The notes under the pieces: model-generated | What the model was told of the DNA's origin: nothing | Databases searched by the model: none | What the model saw: the letters and a program-made list of their open reading frames with translations, nothing else | Program-made: the position numbers and the translations under genes | Assembly (NCBI RefSeq): GCF_034421375.1 | Contig: NZ_CP139779.1 | Coordinates: 372,001-436,000, forward strand | Length of the DNA: 64,000 bases | Direction of reading: 5' to 3' | Source of the DNA: Microbacterium invictum | GTDB taxonomy: Bacteria > Actinomycetota > Actinomycetes > Actinomycetales > Microbacteriaceae | Shown here: piece after piece, positions 52,515 to 61,150 of the stretch | Position numbering within the stretch: the first letter of the stretch is position 1 | How the letters are laid out: the number at the start of each line of letters is the position of its first letter

Positions 52515-53021
52515 TCAGAGGCCGTTGCGGGCCGATCGGCGCTCCAGGAGCACCGTCGAGCGCCACTGACCGGCGTGCGGACCGTTCGTCGACTGCGCGA
52601 TGTGCTCGCGGGTGCCGACGACCCGGAATCCGGCGCGCTCGTGGAGGCGGAGGCTCGCGGTGTTCTCGGGGAAGATGCTCGACTGCACCGTCCAGTACCC
52701 GGCCGCGTCGGCGGCATCCAGGAATGCCTGGAGGAGCACGGCACCGATCCGGCGGCCCCGGAATAGGGAGTCGACGTACACCGAGTGCTCGATGACGCCG
52801 CGGTAGACCTCGCGTGCCGAGACGCGGGAGGCGGCCACCCACCCGGCCACCTCGCCGTCGAGCTCGGCGACGAGCCGTGGGTGCGCGATCTTGCCCGAGT
52901 CGAACTGCTCCCACGACGGCGTCGTGCTCTCGAACGTCGCCTCTCCCTCCGCGATGCCCTCGGCGAGGATCGCCTCGACGCGCGGCCAGTCCGACGCCGT
53001 CATCGCCCGCACCGAGATCAT
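52515..53021 (-). CDS. arsN1: ArsN1-type N-acetyltransferase
   Basis: 168 residues, GNAT of the phosphinothricin-acetyltransferase-like group. GIAEGEATFESTTPSWEQFD, REVYRGVIEHSVYVDSLFRG and FPENTASLRLHERAGFRVVG match ArsN1 proteins, which acetylate the arsenic antibiotic arsinothricin (and phosphinothricin-like compounds). Location inside an ars island supports ArsN1 over a herbicide-resistance label. Its ATG overlaps the flavoprotein stop as TGATG. Confidence 0.85.
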   Translation of the reverse strand: MISVRAMTASDWPRVEAILAEGIAEGEATFESTTPSWEQFDSGKIAHPRLVAELDGEVAGWVAASRVSAREVYRGVIEHSVYVDSLFRGRRIGAVLLQAFLDAADAAGYWTVQSSIFPENTASLRLHERAGFRVVGTREHIAQSTNGPHAGQWRSTVLLERRSARNGL

Positions 53022-54328
53022 CAGCAGCAGGAACCGCCGACATCCGTGGAGCAGACGCCGGTCGTCGGCAGGGTGAGCGAGACCGTCGTCGCTGCGGCCA
53101 TGTCGCCGGCGATCCACGCCGTGATGGAGCGCACCTGCTCGTAGCCGGTCGCGAGGAGGAACGTCGGTGCGCGACCATAGGACTTCATTCCGGCGAGGAA
53201 GAAGCCGGGCTCGGGATGCCGCAGCTCGGCGAATCCGTGGGGCTCGACCGTGCCGCAGGTGTGCACGTTCGGATCGATCAACGGGGCGAGGCGCCGCGGG
53301 GCCTCGACGATGTCGTCGAGATCGAGCCGGATCTCGCGGAGCATGTCGAGGTTCGGGCGGAAGCCGGTCGCGGCCACGACGAGGTCGGTGACGTGGTGTG
53401 CGGGTTCGCCGCGACGGGTGCCGATCACGCGGATCCCGTCGCCGTACGGTGCGACCCGCGAGATCTCGAACGAGTCCACGCGGCGGATGCGACCGGTGTC
53501 GACGAGCGCGTCGACCCGCGAGCCCAGACGCGCCCGGTCGGCGAGCTCGTCGTCGGGAGAGGTGGTGACCCGGACGGCGCCCGCGTTGCGGATCAGCCAC
53601 GTCACCCGGGTCTCGGGCTCTTCGTCGGCCAGCGCCGCGAGGGCGAGGAGGGTGTTCGCCGCGGAGTGCCCGGCGCCCACGACCGTGACGTCGCGGCCGG
53701 TGAGTCGGGCGCGATCGGCGCCGGCGACGTCGGGGAGGGCGTGCAGGATGCGGTCGGAGACCTCGGCGGTGCCGAGCGGGTCGAGGCCCGAGGAGGCGAG
53801 GGGGTTCGGGGTCGTGTACGTGCCCGAGGCGTCGATCACCGCTCGCGCGGCGAGGTCGACGATCTCGCCGCCACGGTCGATGCGCAGGAGGAACGGGGTG
53901 TCGGCGCGACCGGCGGTCCGGGTGCGGTCCATGCCCTCGCGGGCGACCGCGGTCACGCGCGTGCCGTAGTGCACGTGCGGGGCGATCTCCTCGAGCGCGG
54001 CGAGCGGCTCGAGCAGTCGGTCGGCGAGTTCGTGGCCGGTGGGTGCGGTGTCGAGGTCTGCGGGGGCCGTCCAGCCGTTCCGTTCGAGCAGGCGCTGCGC
54101 GGCGGGGTCGACGAGGTGGCGCCAGGGGGAGAAGAGGCGGGTGTGTCCCCAGAGCCGTACGCCGGATGCCGGGGCGGGGCCCGCCTCGAAGACGTCGAAC
54201 GCGATGCCGCGCTCGGCCAGGTGCGCGGCGGCGGCGAGCCCGATCGGTCCGGCGCCGATGATCGCGACGGGGAGGGTGGCCAGGCGCGGCGTCGTGCGGG
54301 TGCGCGGAGCGAGGTCGAGGAGTGTCAT
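53021..54328 (-). CDS. arsO: ArsO-type flavin-dependent monooxygenase
   Basis: 435 residues. FAD-binding VAIIGAGPIGLAAAAHLAE (GxGxxG at residues 25-30), NADPH-binding VVGAGHSAANTLLAL and ATGFRPNLDML typical of flavin-containing monooxygenases found in actinobacterial ars clusters. The C-terminus ends in VCSTDVGGSCC: three cysteines, two adjacent, well placed to bind As(III). ATG 54328 follows GGAAGG by seven bases; upstream in-frame ATGs (54343, 54391) lie in the operator region. Substrate, perhaps an organoarsenical or thio-compound, is unknown. Confidence 0.85.
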   Translation of the reverse strand: MTLLDLAPRTRTTPRLATLPVAIIGAGPIGLAAAAHLAERGIAFDVFEAGPAPASGVRLWGHTRLFSPWRHLVDPAAQRLLERNGWTAPADLDTAPTGHELADRLLEPLAALEEIAPHVHYGTRVTAVAREGMDRTRTAGRADTPFLLRIDRGGEIVDLAARAVIDASGTYTTPNPLASSGLDPLGTAEVSDRILHALPDVAGADRARLTGRDVTVVGAGHSAANTLLALAALADEEPETRVTWLIRNAGAVRVTTSPDDELADRARLGSRVDALVDTGRIRRVDSFEISRVAPYGDGIRVIGTRRGEPAHHVTDLVVAATGFRPNLDMLREIRLDLDDIVEAPRRLAPLIDPNVHTCGTVEPHGFAELRHPEPGFFLAGMKSYGRAPTFLLATGYEQVRSITAWIAGDMAAATTVSLTLPTTGVCSTDVGGSCC

Positions 54329-54375
54329 CCCGGAACCTTCCATATCGATGAACGTCGATTCAGTATGGAGGGGTC

Positions 54376-54408
54376 TATCGATGGTTGTCAATATTGATTA
54401 GTATCGAT
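54376..54408. promoter_or_regulatory. Divergent ArsR operator region
   Basis: TATCGAT occurs at 54376-54382 and 54402-54408, flanking the perfect palindrome TCAATATTGA (54388-54397). Another ATCGAT lies at 54344-54349. This fills the spacer between the arsO-type gene and arsR and differs from the ATAGAC-type sites of the arsR-arsC gene, so two ArsR specificities are likely. Confidence 0.6.
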
Positions 54409-54410
54409 GC

Positions 54411-54761
54411 ATGCCCGCCTCCCTGCCCCTCCTCGACGTCCCCGCGGCGGTCTGCTGTGCACCCCTGACGCGTGAGCCGCTGGGGCCCGAGGATGCCGAG
54501 AATCTGGCGTCGCAGCTGAAGGCGCTCGCCGATCCGGCCCGGCTCCGACTCCTGTCGATCGTGGCGTCCTCTCCCGATCAGGAAGCCTGCGTCTGCGACC
54601 TCATCGAACCGCTGGGTCTCGCTCAGCCCACGGTCTCGCACCATCTGAAGGTGCTGACGCGCGCGGGCTTTCTCTCCCGCTCCCAGCGGGGGACGTGGGC
54701 GTACTATCGGCTTCAGCCCGAGGCGCTGCCCTCGATCGCGGCGGTCCTCACGGCTCCCTGA
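54411..54761 (+). CDS. arsR: ArsR-type arsenic-responsive repressor (Corynebacterium type)
   Basis: 116 residues. The HTH is LGLAQPTVSHHLKVLTRAGF. Cysteines C15 and C16 (AAVCCAPL) plus C60/C62 (ACVCDLIEPLG) match the N-terminal Cys15-Cys16 plus helix-cysteine site of Corynebacterium glutamicum ArsR, where As(III) is bound by Cys15, Cys16 and Cys55. It is divergent from arsO/arsN1 and probably controls them through the AT-rich site right before its start. Confidence 0.92.
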   Translation: MPASLPLLDVPAAVCCAPLTREPLGPEDAENLASQLKALADPARLRLLSIVASSPDQEACVCDLIEPLGLAQPTVSHHLKVLTRAGFLSRSQRGTWAYYRLQPEALPSIAAVLTAP

Positions 54762-54780
54762 CGCGCGGCGCGGGCGGATG

Positions 54781-55398
54781 TCAGGGGCGCCGGGGGCGCA
54801 GGCCCTCGAGGGCCTGCGCAAGAACCGCGTCGGCCAGGGAATCGGCATCGAGTGCGCCGCCCGGGCGGTACCACTCGGTCAGCGAATTCACCATGCCGAA
54901 CACCAGGCGGGTGGCGACGGCCGGGTCTACGTCGGGGCGCAGCATCGCCTCGTCCTGGGCGCGGGTCACGACCTCGGTGACGCGGTGGTCGAAGGCGCGG
55001 CGGCGCTCGAGCGCGGCCTGTTCGACGGGTCCGTTGCCGCGCACGCGCAGCAGCAGCGTGACCTCGGGAAGCTTCTCCACGAGGACGCCGACGGCGCCCC
55101 GAATTACCCGCTCGAGCTGCGCGCCCGCTTCGGCGGCCGGTTCGTCGAAGACACCCTCGAGGGCGGTGAGGGCGTCGTCGAGGGCGAGGCCGAGCAGCTC
55201 GTCCTTCGAGGAGAAGTGGTGGTACAGCGCAGACTTCGTCACGCCGAGTCGGTCGGCGAGATCGGCGACCGAGGTCGCGTCGTACCCCTTCTCGATGAAG
55301 AGGGCGACGGCGACGGCGAGCACGTGTTCGCGGTCGTTCCCCGGCCGCCCGCGCCGCCCGCGCGGCGCGGCGTCGGCGGCCGCGGTGTCGCTCGTCAC
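54781..55398 (-). CDS. paaR: TetR-family regulator of phenylacetate genes
   Basis: 205 residues from GTG 55398. HTH about residues 25-70 (GYDATSVADLADRLGVTKSA, LYHHFSSKDELLGLALDDAL). It is divergent from the first paa operon, where an imperfect palindromic site recurs at a second paa promoter, as for TetR-type PaaR that releases DNA on binding phenylacetyl-CoA. An in-frame ATG at 55581 would extend through the promoter region and is unlikely. Confidence 0.87.
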   Translation of the reverse strand: MTSDTAAADAAPRGRRGRPGNDREHVLAVAVALFIEKGYDATSVADLADRLGVTKSALYHHFSSKDELLGLALDDALTALEGVFDEPAAEAGAQLERVIRGAVGVLVEKLPEVTLLLRVRGNGPVEQAALERRRAFDHRVTEVVTRAQDEAMLRPDVDPAVATRLVFGMVNSLTEWYRPGGALDADSLADAVLAQALEGLRPRRP

Positions 55399-55489
55399 CT
55401 GCTCACTCTCGCATCTTCCCGCTCCATGGGCGAGCGACCGCGCGTTTCGTCTCGTCGCTTCGCTCCTCGCTCGACGACCGGGGGGATCG

Positions 55490-55536
55490 TTGCGGGCGGA
55501 ACCGCCGCCTGACAGAATTACTGAACGATCGGTCTG
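55490..55536 (+). promoter_or_regulatory. paa promoter and PaaR-type operator, first copy
   Basis: A -35 TTGCGG (55490-55495), 17-base spacer and -10 CAGAAT (55513-55518) run into a 23-bp block (55514-55536, containing ACTGAACGATCGGTCTG) found again at 59852-59874 with a single change. Core GAxCGATCGxTC is partly palindromic. The block covers the expected transcription start. Confidence 0.75.
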
Positions 55537-55568
55537 CAACACGTTCGCGACGAAGCGGAAGGCCCCGG

Positions 55569-56309
55569 ATGACCCGCTCACCCCTGCGCGTCGAGCACGC
55601 CTCCGACTGGACCGTCGTCACCCTCGACCGCCCCGAGGTGCGCAACGCCATCGACCAGGCGACCGTCGATGCGCTGCACACGGTCTGCGCCGACCTCGAG
55701 CATGAACCCCGGACGTTGATCGTCACCGGCTCGGGCGGCATCTTCGCCTCGGGCGCCGACATCGCCGAGCTCCGCGTCCGGCGCGCCGCCGACGCCCGCC
55801 GGGCGATCAACCAGGCGGTCTTCATGCGTGTGCGCGCCCTCCCCATGCCCGTCATCGCCGCACTCGACGGCTATGCCCTGGGCGGCGGGGCCGAGCTCGC
55901 CTACGCCGCCGACATCCGCATCGCCACGCCCTCGGTCAAGATCGGAAACCCCGAAACCGGCCTCGGCATCATGGCCGCCGCCGGGGCGACCTGGCGCCTT
56001 CCCGCGATCGTCGGCGAGGCGCGCGCGGCCGAGATGCTCCTCACCGGCCGCATCCTCGACGCCGACGAGGCGCTGTCGTGGGGGCTCGTGTCGGCGCTGC
56101 ATCCGGCGGATGAGCTCCTGGCCGCCGCGCACGCGCTCGCCGATCGCATCGCCCGCAACGACCCGCTCGCCACCCGGTACACCAAGCAGGTGCTGCAGAC
56201 CGAACCCCTCGACCAGCCCGCGCTCGTGAACGAGCTCCAGGCCGAGCTGTTCGAGAGCCCCGAGAAGATCCGCCGCATGACCGCCTTCCTGGAACGGAGA
56301 GCCCGATGA
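55569..56309 (+). CDS. Enoyl-CoA hydratase/isomerase of phenylacetate degradation
   Basis: 246 residues, crotonase family. The oxyanion-hole segments are GSGGIFASGADIAEL and YALGGGAELAYAADIRIA; the catalytic-glutamate region is PETGLGIMAAAGATWRLPAI, in which the usual first glutamate is replaced by alanine, so hydratase versus isomerase (PaaF or PaaG) is open. First gene of the operon; its stop overlaps paaH by 4 bases. Confidence 0.87.
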   Translation: MTRSPLRVEHASDWTVVTLDRPEVRNAIDQATVDALHTVCADLEHEPRTLIVTGSGGIFASGADIAELRVRRAADARRAINQAVFMRVRALPMPVIAALDGYALGGGAELAYAADIRIATPSVKIGNPETGLGIMAAAGATWRLPAIVGEARAAEMLLTGRILDADEALSWGLVSALHPADELLAAAHALADRIARNDPLATRYTKQVLQTEPLDQPALVNELQAELFESPEKIRRMTAFLERRAR

Positions 56310-57211
56310 CGGATGCCGCTGAGCCCGCGCCCCGCCCCGACGCGCCGACCGGCCCGATCGCCCCGCCCTCGCGGGTCGGCGTGCTCGGCGGCGGTCGGAT
56401 GGGCTCCGGGATCGCGCACGCGTTCCTCCTGGCCGGGTCAGAGGTCACGGTCGTCGAGCGGGACGCCGAGGCCGCCGAGGCCGCACGCGGCCGCATCCTC
56501 GCGAGCGTCGCCGATTCCATCCGCCGGGGGGCGACCGATCGCAGCCAGGCGGCGCTCGCGGCATCCGTCCATCTCTCCACCGACGTGAGCGACCTCGCCG
56601 GGGCGGGCCTCGTCGTCGAGGCGGTGCCCGAAGACCGCGACCTGAAGCGCGACGCCCTCGCGCGCATCGAGGCGGTCATCGCGCCCGACGCCGTGCTCGC
56701 CAGCAACACCTCGTCGATCGGCCTCGCCGCACTCGCGGGCGCCTTGCGCGACCCCGCTCGCTTCCTCGGGCTGCACTTCTTCAACCCGGTGCCCGCGTCC
56801 CGGCTCGTCGAGATCGTCGTCGGCGACGTGACTGCGGCCGGCGTCGTGGAGAGCGCGCGCGGGTGGGTCGAGGCGCTCGGCAAGACGCCGATCGTGGTCG
56901 CCGACGCCCCCGGTTTCGCGTCGAGCCGGCTCGGGCTGGCGCTCGCGCTCGAGGCGATCCGCATGGTGGAGGCCGGGGTCGCGAGCCCCGCCGACATCGA
57001 CGCGGCCATGGAGCTCGGCTACCGCCACCCCGCGGGGCCCCTCCGCACGACCGACCTCGTCGGACTCGACGTCCGCCTCGCGATCGCCGAAGAGCTGCAC
57101 GCCACTCTCGGTGACCGCTTCGCCCCGCCCGACCTGCTGCGCCGCATGGTCGCCGACGGCCGCCTCGGCCGCAAGACCGGGCGCGGCTTCTACGAATGGA
57201 GCACGCCGTGA
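56306..57211 (+). CDS. paaH: 3-hydroxyacyl-CoA dehydrogenase
   Basis: 301 residues: NAD-binding VGVLGGGRMGSGIAHAFLLA, the catalytic histidine region LGLHFFNPVPASRLVEIV and C-terminal domain (HPAGPLRTTDLVGLDVRLAI, GRKTGRGFYEW). Oxidises 3-hydroxyadipyl-CoA to 3-oxoadipyl-CoA in the pathway. A disordered proline-rich N-terminus of about 23 residues precedes the Rossmann fold. Overlaps paaZ as GTGA. Confidence 0.92.
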   Translation: MTDAAEPAPRPDAPTGPIAPPSRVGVLGGGRMGSGIAHAFLLAGSEVTVVERDAEAAEAARGRILASVADSIRRGATDRSQAALAASVHLSTDVSDLAGAGLVVEAVPEDRDLKRDALARIEAVIAPDAVLASNTSSIGLAALAGALRDPARFLGLHFFNPVPASRLVEIVVGDVTAAGVVESARGWVEALGKTPIVVADAPGFASSRLGLALALEAIRMVEAGVASPADIDAAMELGYRHPAGPLRTTDLVGLDVRLAIAEELHATLGDRFAPPDLLRRMVADGRLGRKTGRGFYEWSTP

Positions 57212-59268
57212 CCGACATCCTCCCCAGCTATATCCGCGACGGCTGGTGGGCGCCGGAGGAGGATCCGGATGCCGCGGTGGTGCGCGACGCCTCGACCGGC
57301 GAGCCGGTGGTGCGCCTGAGCACCCGCGGCCTCGACCTGCCCGCCGCACTGGACCATGCCCGTACCGCCGGGCAGGAGCGCCTCGGCGCGCTGACCTTCC
57401 ACCAGCGGGCGGTGCTGCTGAAGGAGTTCGCCCTCGTTCTGCAGGAGCGCAAGGAGGAGCTCTATGCGCTGTCCGAGCGCGCGGGCTCCACGCGGCGCGA
57501 CTCGCTCAGCGACGTCGACGGCGGCATCGGCGTGCTCTTCACCTATTCGTCGAAGGGACGCCGGGAACTGCCGAACGCGAAGGTCTACGTCGACGGGCCG
57601 GTCGAGCCGCTGTCGAAGGACGGATCGTTCCTCGGGCGGCACGTCTACACGCGCCTCCCAGGCGTCGCCGTGCAGATCAACGCCTTCAACTTCCCCGTGT
57701 GGGGAGCGCTGGAGAAGTTCGCCCCCGCCTTCCTCGCGGGCGTTCCCACCGTGGTCAAGCCCGCCTCGCCGACGGCCTACATCGCCGAGGCGTGGGTGCG
57801 CATGCTGGTCGAGACCGGGCGACTTCCCGCCGGGTCGCTGCAGCTGGTGAGCGGGCCGGTGCCCGACCTGTTCGGCGCGCTGCGGCTGGGCGACCTCGTC
57901 GGGTTCACCGGCAGCGCGACGACCGCAGCGCGCCTACGCGCACAGACCCCCGAGGGAGTGCGGTTCACCTCCGAGACCGACTCGATCAACGCCTCGGTGC
58001 TCGGCCCCGACGCCGCCCCCGGCACGCCGGAGTTCGACGCTTACGTGAAGCAGCTGCTGGTCGAGATGACCACGAAGGCGGGGCAGAAGTGCACCGCGAT
58101 CCGCCGCGCGATCGTCCCCGCGGCGGCAGTCGACGCCGTCGTCGCAGCGCTCGGGGAGAAGATCGCCGAGAGGGTCGTGATCGGCGACCCGCGCGCAGCG
58201 GGCGTCACGATGGGTCCGGTCGTCTCGCGCGCGCAGCGCGACGAGGTGGTGCGGCAGGTGCGTGCGCTCCAGGATGCCGGCGGGCGCCTGCTTCTCGGCT
58301 CCCTCGACGCGCCCGAGGTCGTCCACGCCGACGGGGCGGTCGGGCCGGCACCCGAGGGTGCGTTCGTCGCGCCGATCCTCGTCGGGTTCGCGGATGCCAC
58401 GGCGCCCGCTGTTCACGAGGTCGAAGCCTTCGGGCCGGTCGCGAGCGTGCTGCCCTACGCCTCCCTCGCCGAGGCCGCCGACCTCGTCGACCGCGGCGGC
58501 GGGTCGCTGGTGACCTCGGTCGCGACGAACGATCCGGATGTCGCGGTGGAGCTCATGACGCGGATCGCCGCGTTCAACGGTCGCGTCCTCTTCCTCAGCC
58601 GTGAGAACTCCCGCACCTCGACCGGGCACGGCGCGCCCGTCCCGCACCTGGTGCACGGCGGGCCCGGTCGCGCCGGCGGCGGTGAGGAGCTCGGCGGCAT
58701 CCGGGCCGTTCTTCACCACATGCAGCGCACCGCCCTGCAGGGCTCACCCGAGATGCTCACCGCACTCACGGGCGTGTGGCATGCCGGCGCCGAGGCGCGG
58801 CCGGGCGGGACGCATCCGTTCCGCAGATCCCTCGCCGAGCTGCGGATCGGCGACCAGGTCGTGTCCGCGACGCGCAAGGTGGGCCTCGACGACATCGAGA
58901 CCTTCGCCCGGTTCACGGGCGACACCTTCTACGCCCACATGGACGAGGAGGCCGCCGCCGCCAACCCGTTCTTCCCTGGCCGCGTCGCCCACGGGTATCT
59001 GCTGGTGTCGTGGGCCGCGGGCCTCTTCGTCGACCCGGCGCCGGGCCCGGTGCTCGCGAACTACGGCCTCGAGAACCTGCGGTTCGTCACGCCGGTGTCG
59101 CCGGGGGATGAGATCCGGGTCGTCCTCACCGCGAAGCAGATCACGCCGCGCGAGACCGACGAGTACGGCGAGGTGCGGTGGGACGCGGTCATCCGGAACC
59201 AGCGCGACGAGATCGTCGCGACCTACGACGTGCTCACCCTGGTCGCGAAGGAGGGGGCATCGGTGTGA
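57208..59268 (+). CDS. paaZ: Oxepin-CoA hydrolase / 3-oxo-5,6-dehydrosuberyl-CoA semialdehyde dehydrogenase
   Basis: 686 residues, bifunctional. The N-terminal aldehyde dehydrogenase domain (about 1-520) has general base E256 (TSETDS) and nucleophile C295 (GQKCTAI). The C-terminal MaoC-type hydratase domain (about 540-686) has the D/H motif region FYAHMDEEAAAANPFFPGRVAHG. It opens the oxepin ring and oxidises the reactive aldehyde. GTG 57208 overlaps the paaH stop. Confidence 0.95.
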   Translation: MTDILPSYIRDGWWAPEEDPDAAVVRDASTGEPVVRLSTRGLDLPAALDHARTAGQERLGALTFHQRAVLLKEFALVLQERKEELYALSERAGSTRRDSLSDVDGGIGVLFTYSSKGRRELPNAKVYVDGPVEPLSKDGSFLGRHVYTRLPGVAVQINAFNFPVWGALEKFAPAFLAGVPTVVKPASPTAYIAEAWVRMLVETGRLPAGSLQLVSGPVPDLFGALRLGDLVGFTGSATTAARLRAQTPEGVRFTSETDSINASVLGPDAAPGTPEFDAYVKQLLVEMTTKAGQKCTAIRRAIVPAAAVDAVVAALGEKIAERVVIGDPRAAGVTMGPVVSRAQRDEVVRQVRALQDAGGRLLLGSLDAPEVVHADGAVGPAPEGAFVAPILVGFADATAPAVHEVEAFGPVASVLPYASLAEAADLVDRGGGSLVTSVATNDPDVAVELMTRIAAFNGRVLFLSRENSRTSTGHGAPVPHLVHGGPGRAGGGEELGGIRAVLHHMQRTALQGSPEMLTALTGVWHAGAEARPGGTHPFRRSLAELRIGDQVVSATRKVGLDDIETFARFTGDTFYAHMDEEAAAANPFFPGRVAHGYLLVSWAAGLFVDPAPGPVLANYGLENLRFVTPVSPGDEIRVVLTAKQITPRETDEYGEVRWDAVIRNQRDEIVATYDVLTLVAKEGASV

Positions 59269-59663
59269 GACGGATGCTGCAGCGGGATCGGGTCTTCGAC
59301 GCCTTCGGGATGGAGGTGATCGTGGATGAGCCGGGGCGGGCGGTCATCAGGATGCGGGTGCGCGAGGACATGACGAACGGCTTCGCCATCACTCACGGCG
59401 GCGTGGTGTTCGCCCTCGCCGACACCGCCTTCGCCGTCGCGTGCAACGAGCCCGACGGACCCGTCACCGTGTCGGTCGGTGCCGACATCGTGTTCTTCCG
59501 CTCCACGAGGCCGGGCGATGTGCTCACCGCGGAGGCGCGCCACCGCGTGACCCGGGGGAGGACCGGGCTGTACGACGTCACGGTGACCGACGCCGAGGGT
59601 GAGGTGGTCGCGGAGTTCCGCGGGCACGCGCGCCGTACCGATCGGCGCCTCGACGACGCCTGA
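59265..59663 (+). CDS. paaI: PaaI hotdog thioesterase
   Basis: 132 residues, PaaI/hotdog family: NGFAITHGGVVFALADTAFA carries the active-site region and GADIVFFRSTRPGDVLTAEA is typical. It hydrolyses aryl-CoA side products and dead-end ring-hydroxylated CoA esters, protecting the CoA pool. GTG 59265 overlaps the paaZ stop; ATG 59274 is an alternative. Confidence 0.92.
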   Translation: MRRMLQRDRVFDAFGMEVIVDEPGRAVIRMRVREDMTNGFAITHGGVVFALADTAFAVACNEPDGPVTVSVGADIVFFRSTRPGDVLTAEARHRVTRGRTGLYDVTVTDAEGEVVAEFRGHARRTDRRLDDA

Positions 59664-59680
59664 CGCTCGCCCGCGGCCTC

Positions 59681-59803
59681 CGCTCGCCTGTCACGTTATG
59701 CGGTCGGGCGTAGCCGATTGCGACAGGCGAGCGGTGTGGGGTGGCAGCGCGAGTGGTTCGCCTGTCACGTTGTGCGGTCGGATGCGGCCGATTGCGACAG
59801 GTG
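59681..59803. repeat. Two copies of a hairpin-forming intergenic element
   Basis: Copy 1 (59681-59733) has perfect 12-bp arms CGCTCGCCTGTC and GACAGGCGAGCG with more pairing inside (GCGGTCGG with CCGATTGC). Copy 2 (59759-59803) repeats the same sequence with a few changes (arms CGCCTGTC and GACAGGTG). They lie between paaI and the paaA promoter, and copy 1 could terminate the first operon. Confidence 0.65.
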
Positions 59804-59827
59804 AGCGGCGGTTGTGGGGGCGGCTGG

Positions 59828-59874
59828 TTGCCGTCGAGACGGCGGCCGCCTAGAATTACTGAACGAGCGGTCTG
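59828..59874 (+). promoter_or_regulatory. paaA promoter and PaaR-type operator, second copy
   Basis: -35 TTGCCG (59828-59833), 17-base spacer, -10 TAGAAT (59851-59856), then the 23-bp block 59852-59874 (containing ACTGAACGAGCGGTCTG) differing by one base from 55514-55536. The operator covers the transcription start; AAAGGAG for paaA follows. Confidence 0.78.
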
Positions 59875-59888
59875 TAAAGGAGTCGACG

Positions 59889-60845
59889 ATGACGGACCTC
59901 ACCGCCGAGGAGCAGCACTTCGATGCGCTCATCGCCGCCGATCAGCGCATCGAGCCCCGCGACTGGATGCCCGACGCCTACCGGCGCACGCTCATCCGGC
60001 AGATCTCGCAGCACGCGCACTCCGAGATCATCGGCATGCAGCCCGAGGGCGGCTGGATCACCCGCGCGCCGAGTCTGAAGCGCAAGGCGATCCTCCTCGC
60101 CAAGGTGCAGGACGAGGCGGGGCACGGCCTCTACCTCTACTCCGCCGCCCAGACCCTCGGCATCACCCGCGACGAGATGACCGAGCAGCTCATCGACGGC
60201 AGAGCGAAGTACTCCTCGATCTTCAACTACCCAGCCCCCACGTGGGCCGACATGGGCGCGATCGGCTGGCTCGTGGACGGCGCGGCGATCTGCAACCAGG
60301 TGCCACTCTGCCGGGCGTCGTACGGCCCGTACGGGCGGGCGATGGTGCGCATCTGCAAAGAGGAGTCGTTCCACCAGCGGCAGGGCTTCGAGATCCTCCT
60401 CACCCTCATGCAGGGGACCGACGCGCAGCGGGCGATGGCGCAGGACGCGGTGAACCGCTGGTACTGGCCGTCGCTGATGATGTTCGGCCCGCCGGATGAC
60501 GCCTCGCCGAACTCGGCGCAGTCGATGGCGTGGAAGATCAAGCGGTTCTCGAACGACGACCTGCGTCAGCGATTCATCGGGATGCTGGTGCCGCAGGCCG
60601 AGATCCTGGGGGTGACCCTGCCCGACCCCGAGCTGCGGTGGGACGAAGAGGCGCAGCGCTGGCACACCGGCGAGCTCGACTGGGACGAGTTCCGCGAGGT
60701 GCTCGCGGGGCGCGGTCCGCTCAACGCCGAGCGGCTGCGTCACCGGAAGGCGGCGCACGACGACGGCGCGTGGGTGCGCGAGGCGGCGGCGGCGTACGCG
60801 CAGAAGCGGGCAGCCCAGGCCGCGCCCAAGCGGGCGGTGGCGTGA
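59889..60845 (+). CDS. paaA: Phenylacetyl-CoA epoxidase subunit A
   Basis: 318 residues. Catalytic diiron subunit of ring-1,2-phenylacetyl-CoA epoxidase. Iron-ligand helices are visible in [12 protein letters not shown] and [13 protein letters not shown] (E-x-x-H pattern). AAAGGAG lies six bases before ATG 59889. First gene of paaABCDE under its own PaaR-type promoter. Confidence 0.96.
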   Translation: MTDLTAEEQHFDALIAADQRIEPRDWMPDAYRRTLIRQISQHAHSEIIGMQPEGGWITRAPSLKRKAILLAKVQDEAGHGLYLYSAAQTLGITRDEMTEQLIDGRAKYSSIFNYPAPTWADMGAIGWLVDGAAICNQVPLCRASYGPYGRAMVRICKEESFHQRQGFEILLTLMQGTDAQRAMAQDAVNRWYWPSLMMFGPPDDASPNSAQSMAWKIKRFSNDDLRQRFIGMLVPQAEILGVTLPDPELRWDEEAQRWHTGELDWDEFREVLAGRGPLNAERLRHRKAAHDDGAWVREAAAAYAQKRAAQAAPKRAVA

Positions 60846-61150
60846 TGCCGACGCCGGGAGCCTCCGACCGCGAGACGTGGCCGATGTTCGAGGTGTTCGT
60901 CCGCTCCGGGCGGGGCCTCAGCCACGTCCATGTCGGGTCGCTGCATGCGCCCGATCCCGAGCTGGCGCTGCGGAACGCCCGCGACCTCTACACCCGCCGG
61001 GGCGAGGGCACGTCGGTCTGGGTCGTGCCGGCCGAGGCGATCACCACCAGCGACCCCGACGCGAAGGGCGCGTTCTTCGAGTCGTCGTCAGGGAAGAACT
61101 TCCGCCACGCGTCGTACTACACCGCGTCCGAGGGGGTGCCGCACCTGTGA
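60845..61150 (+). CDS. paaB: Phenylacetyl-CoA epoxidase subunit B
   Basis: 101 residues: WPMFEVFVRSGRGLSHVHVG and VVPAEAITTSDPDAKGAFFE match PaaB, the small subunit that bridges PaaAC heterodimers. ATG 60845 overlaps the paaA stop (TGATG); GTG 60842 is an equally overlapping alternative. Confidence 0.94.
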   Translation: MPTPGASDRETWPMFEVFVRSGRGLSHVHVGSLHAPDPELALRNARDLYTRRGEGTSVWVVPAEAITTSDPDAKGAFFESSSGKNFRHASYYTASEGVPHL

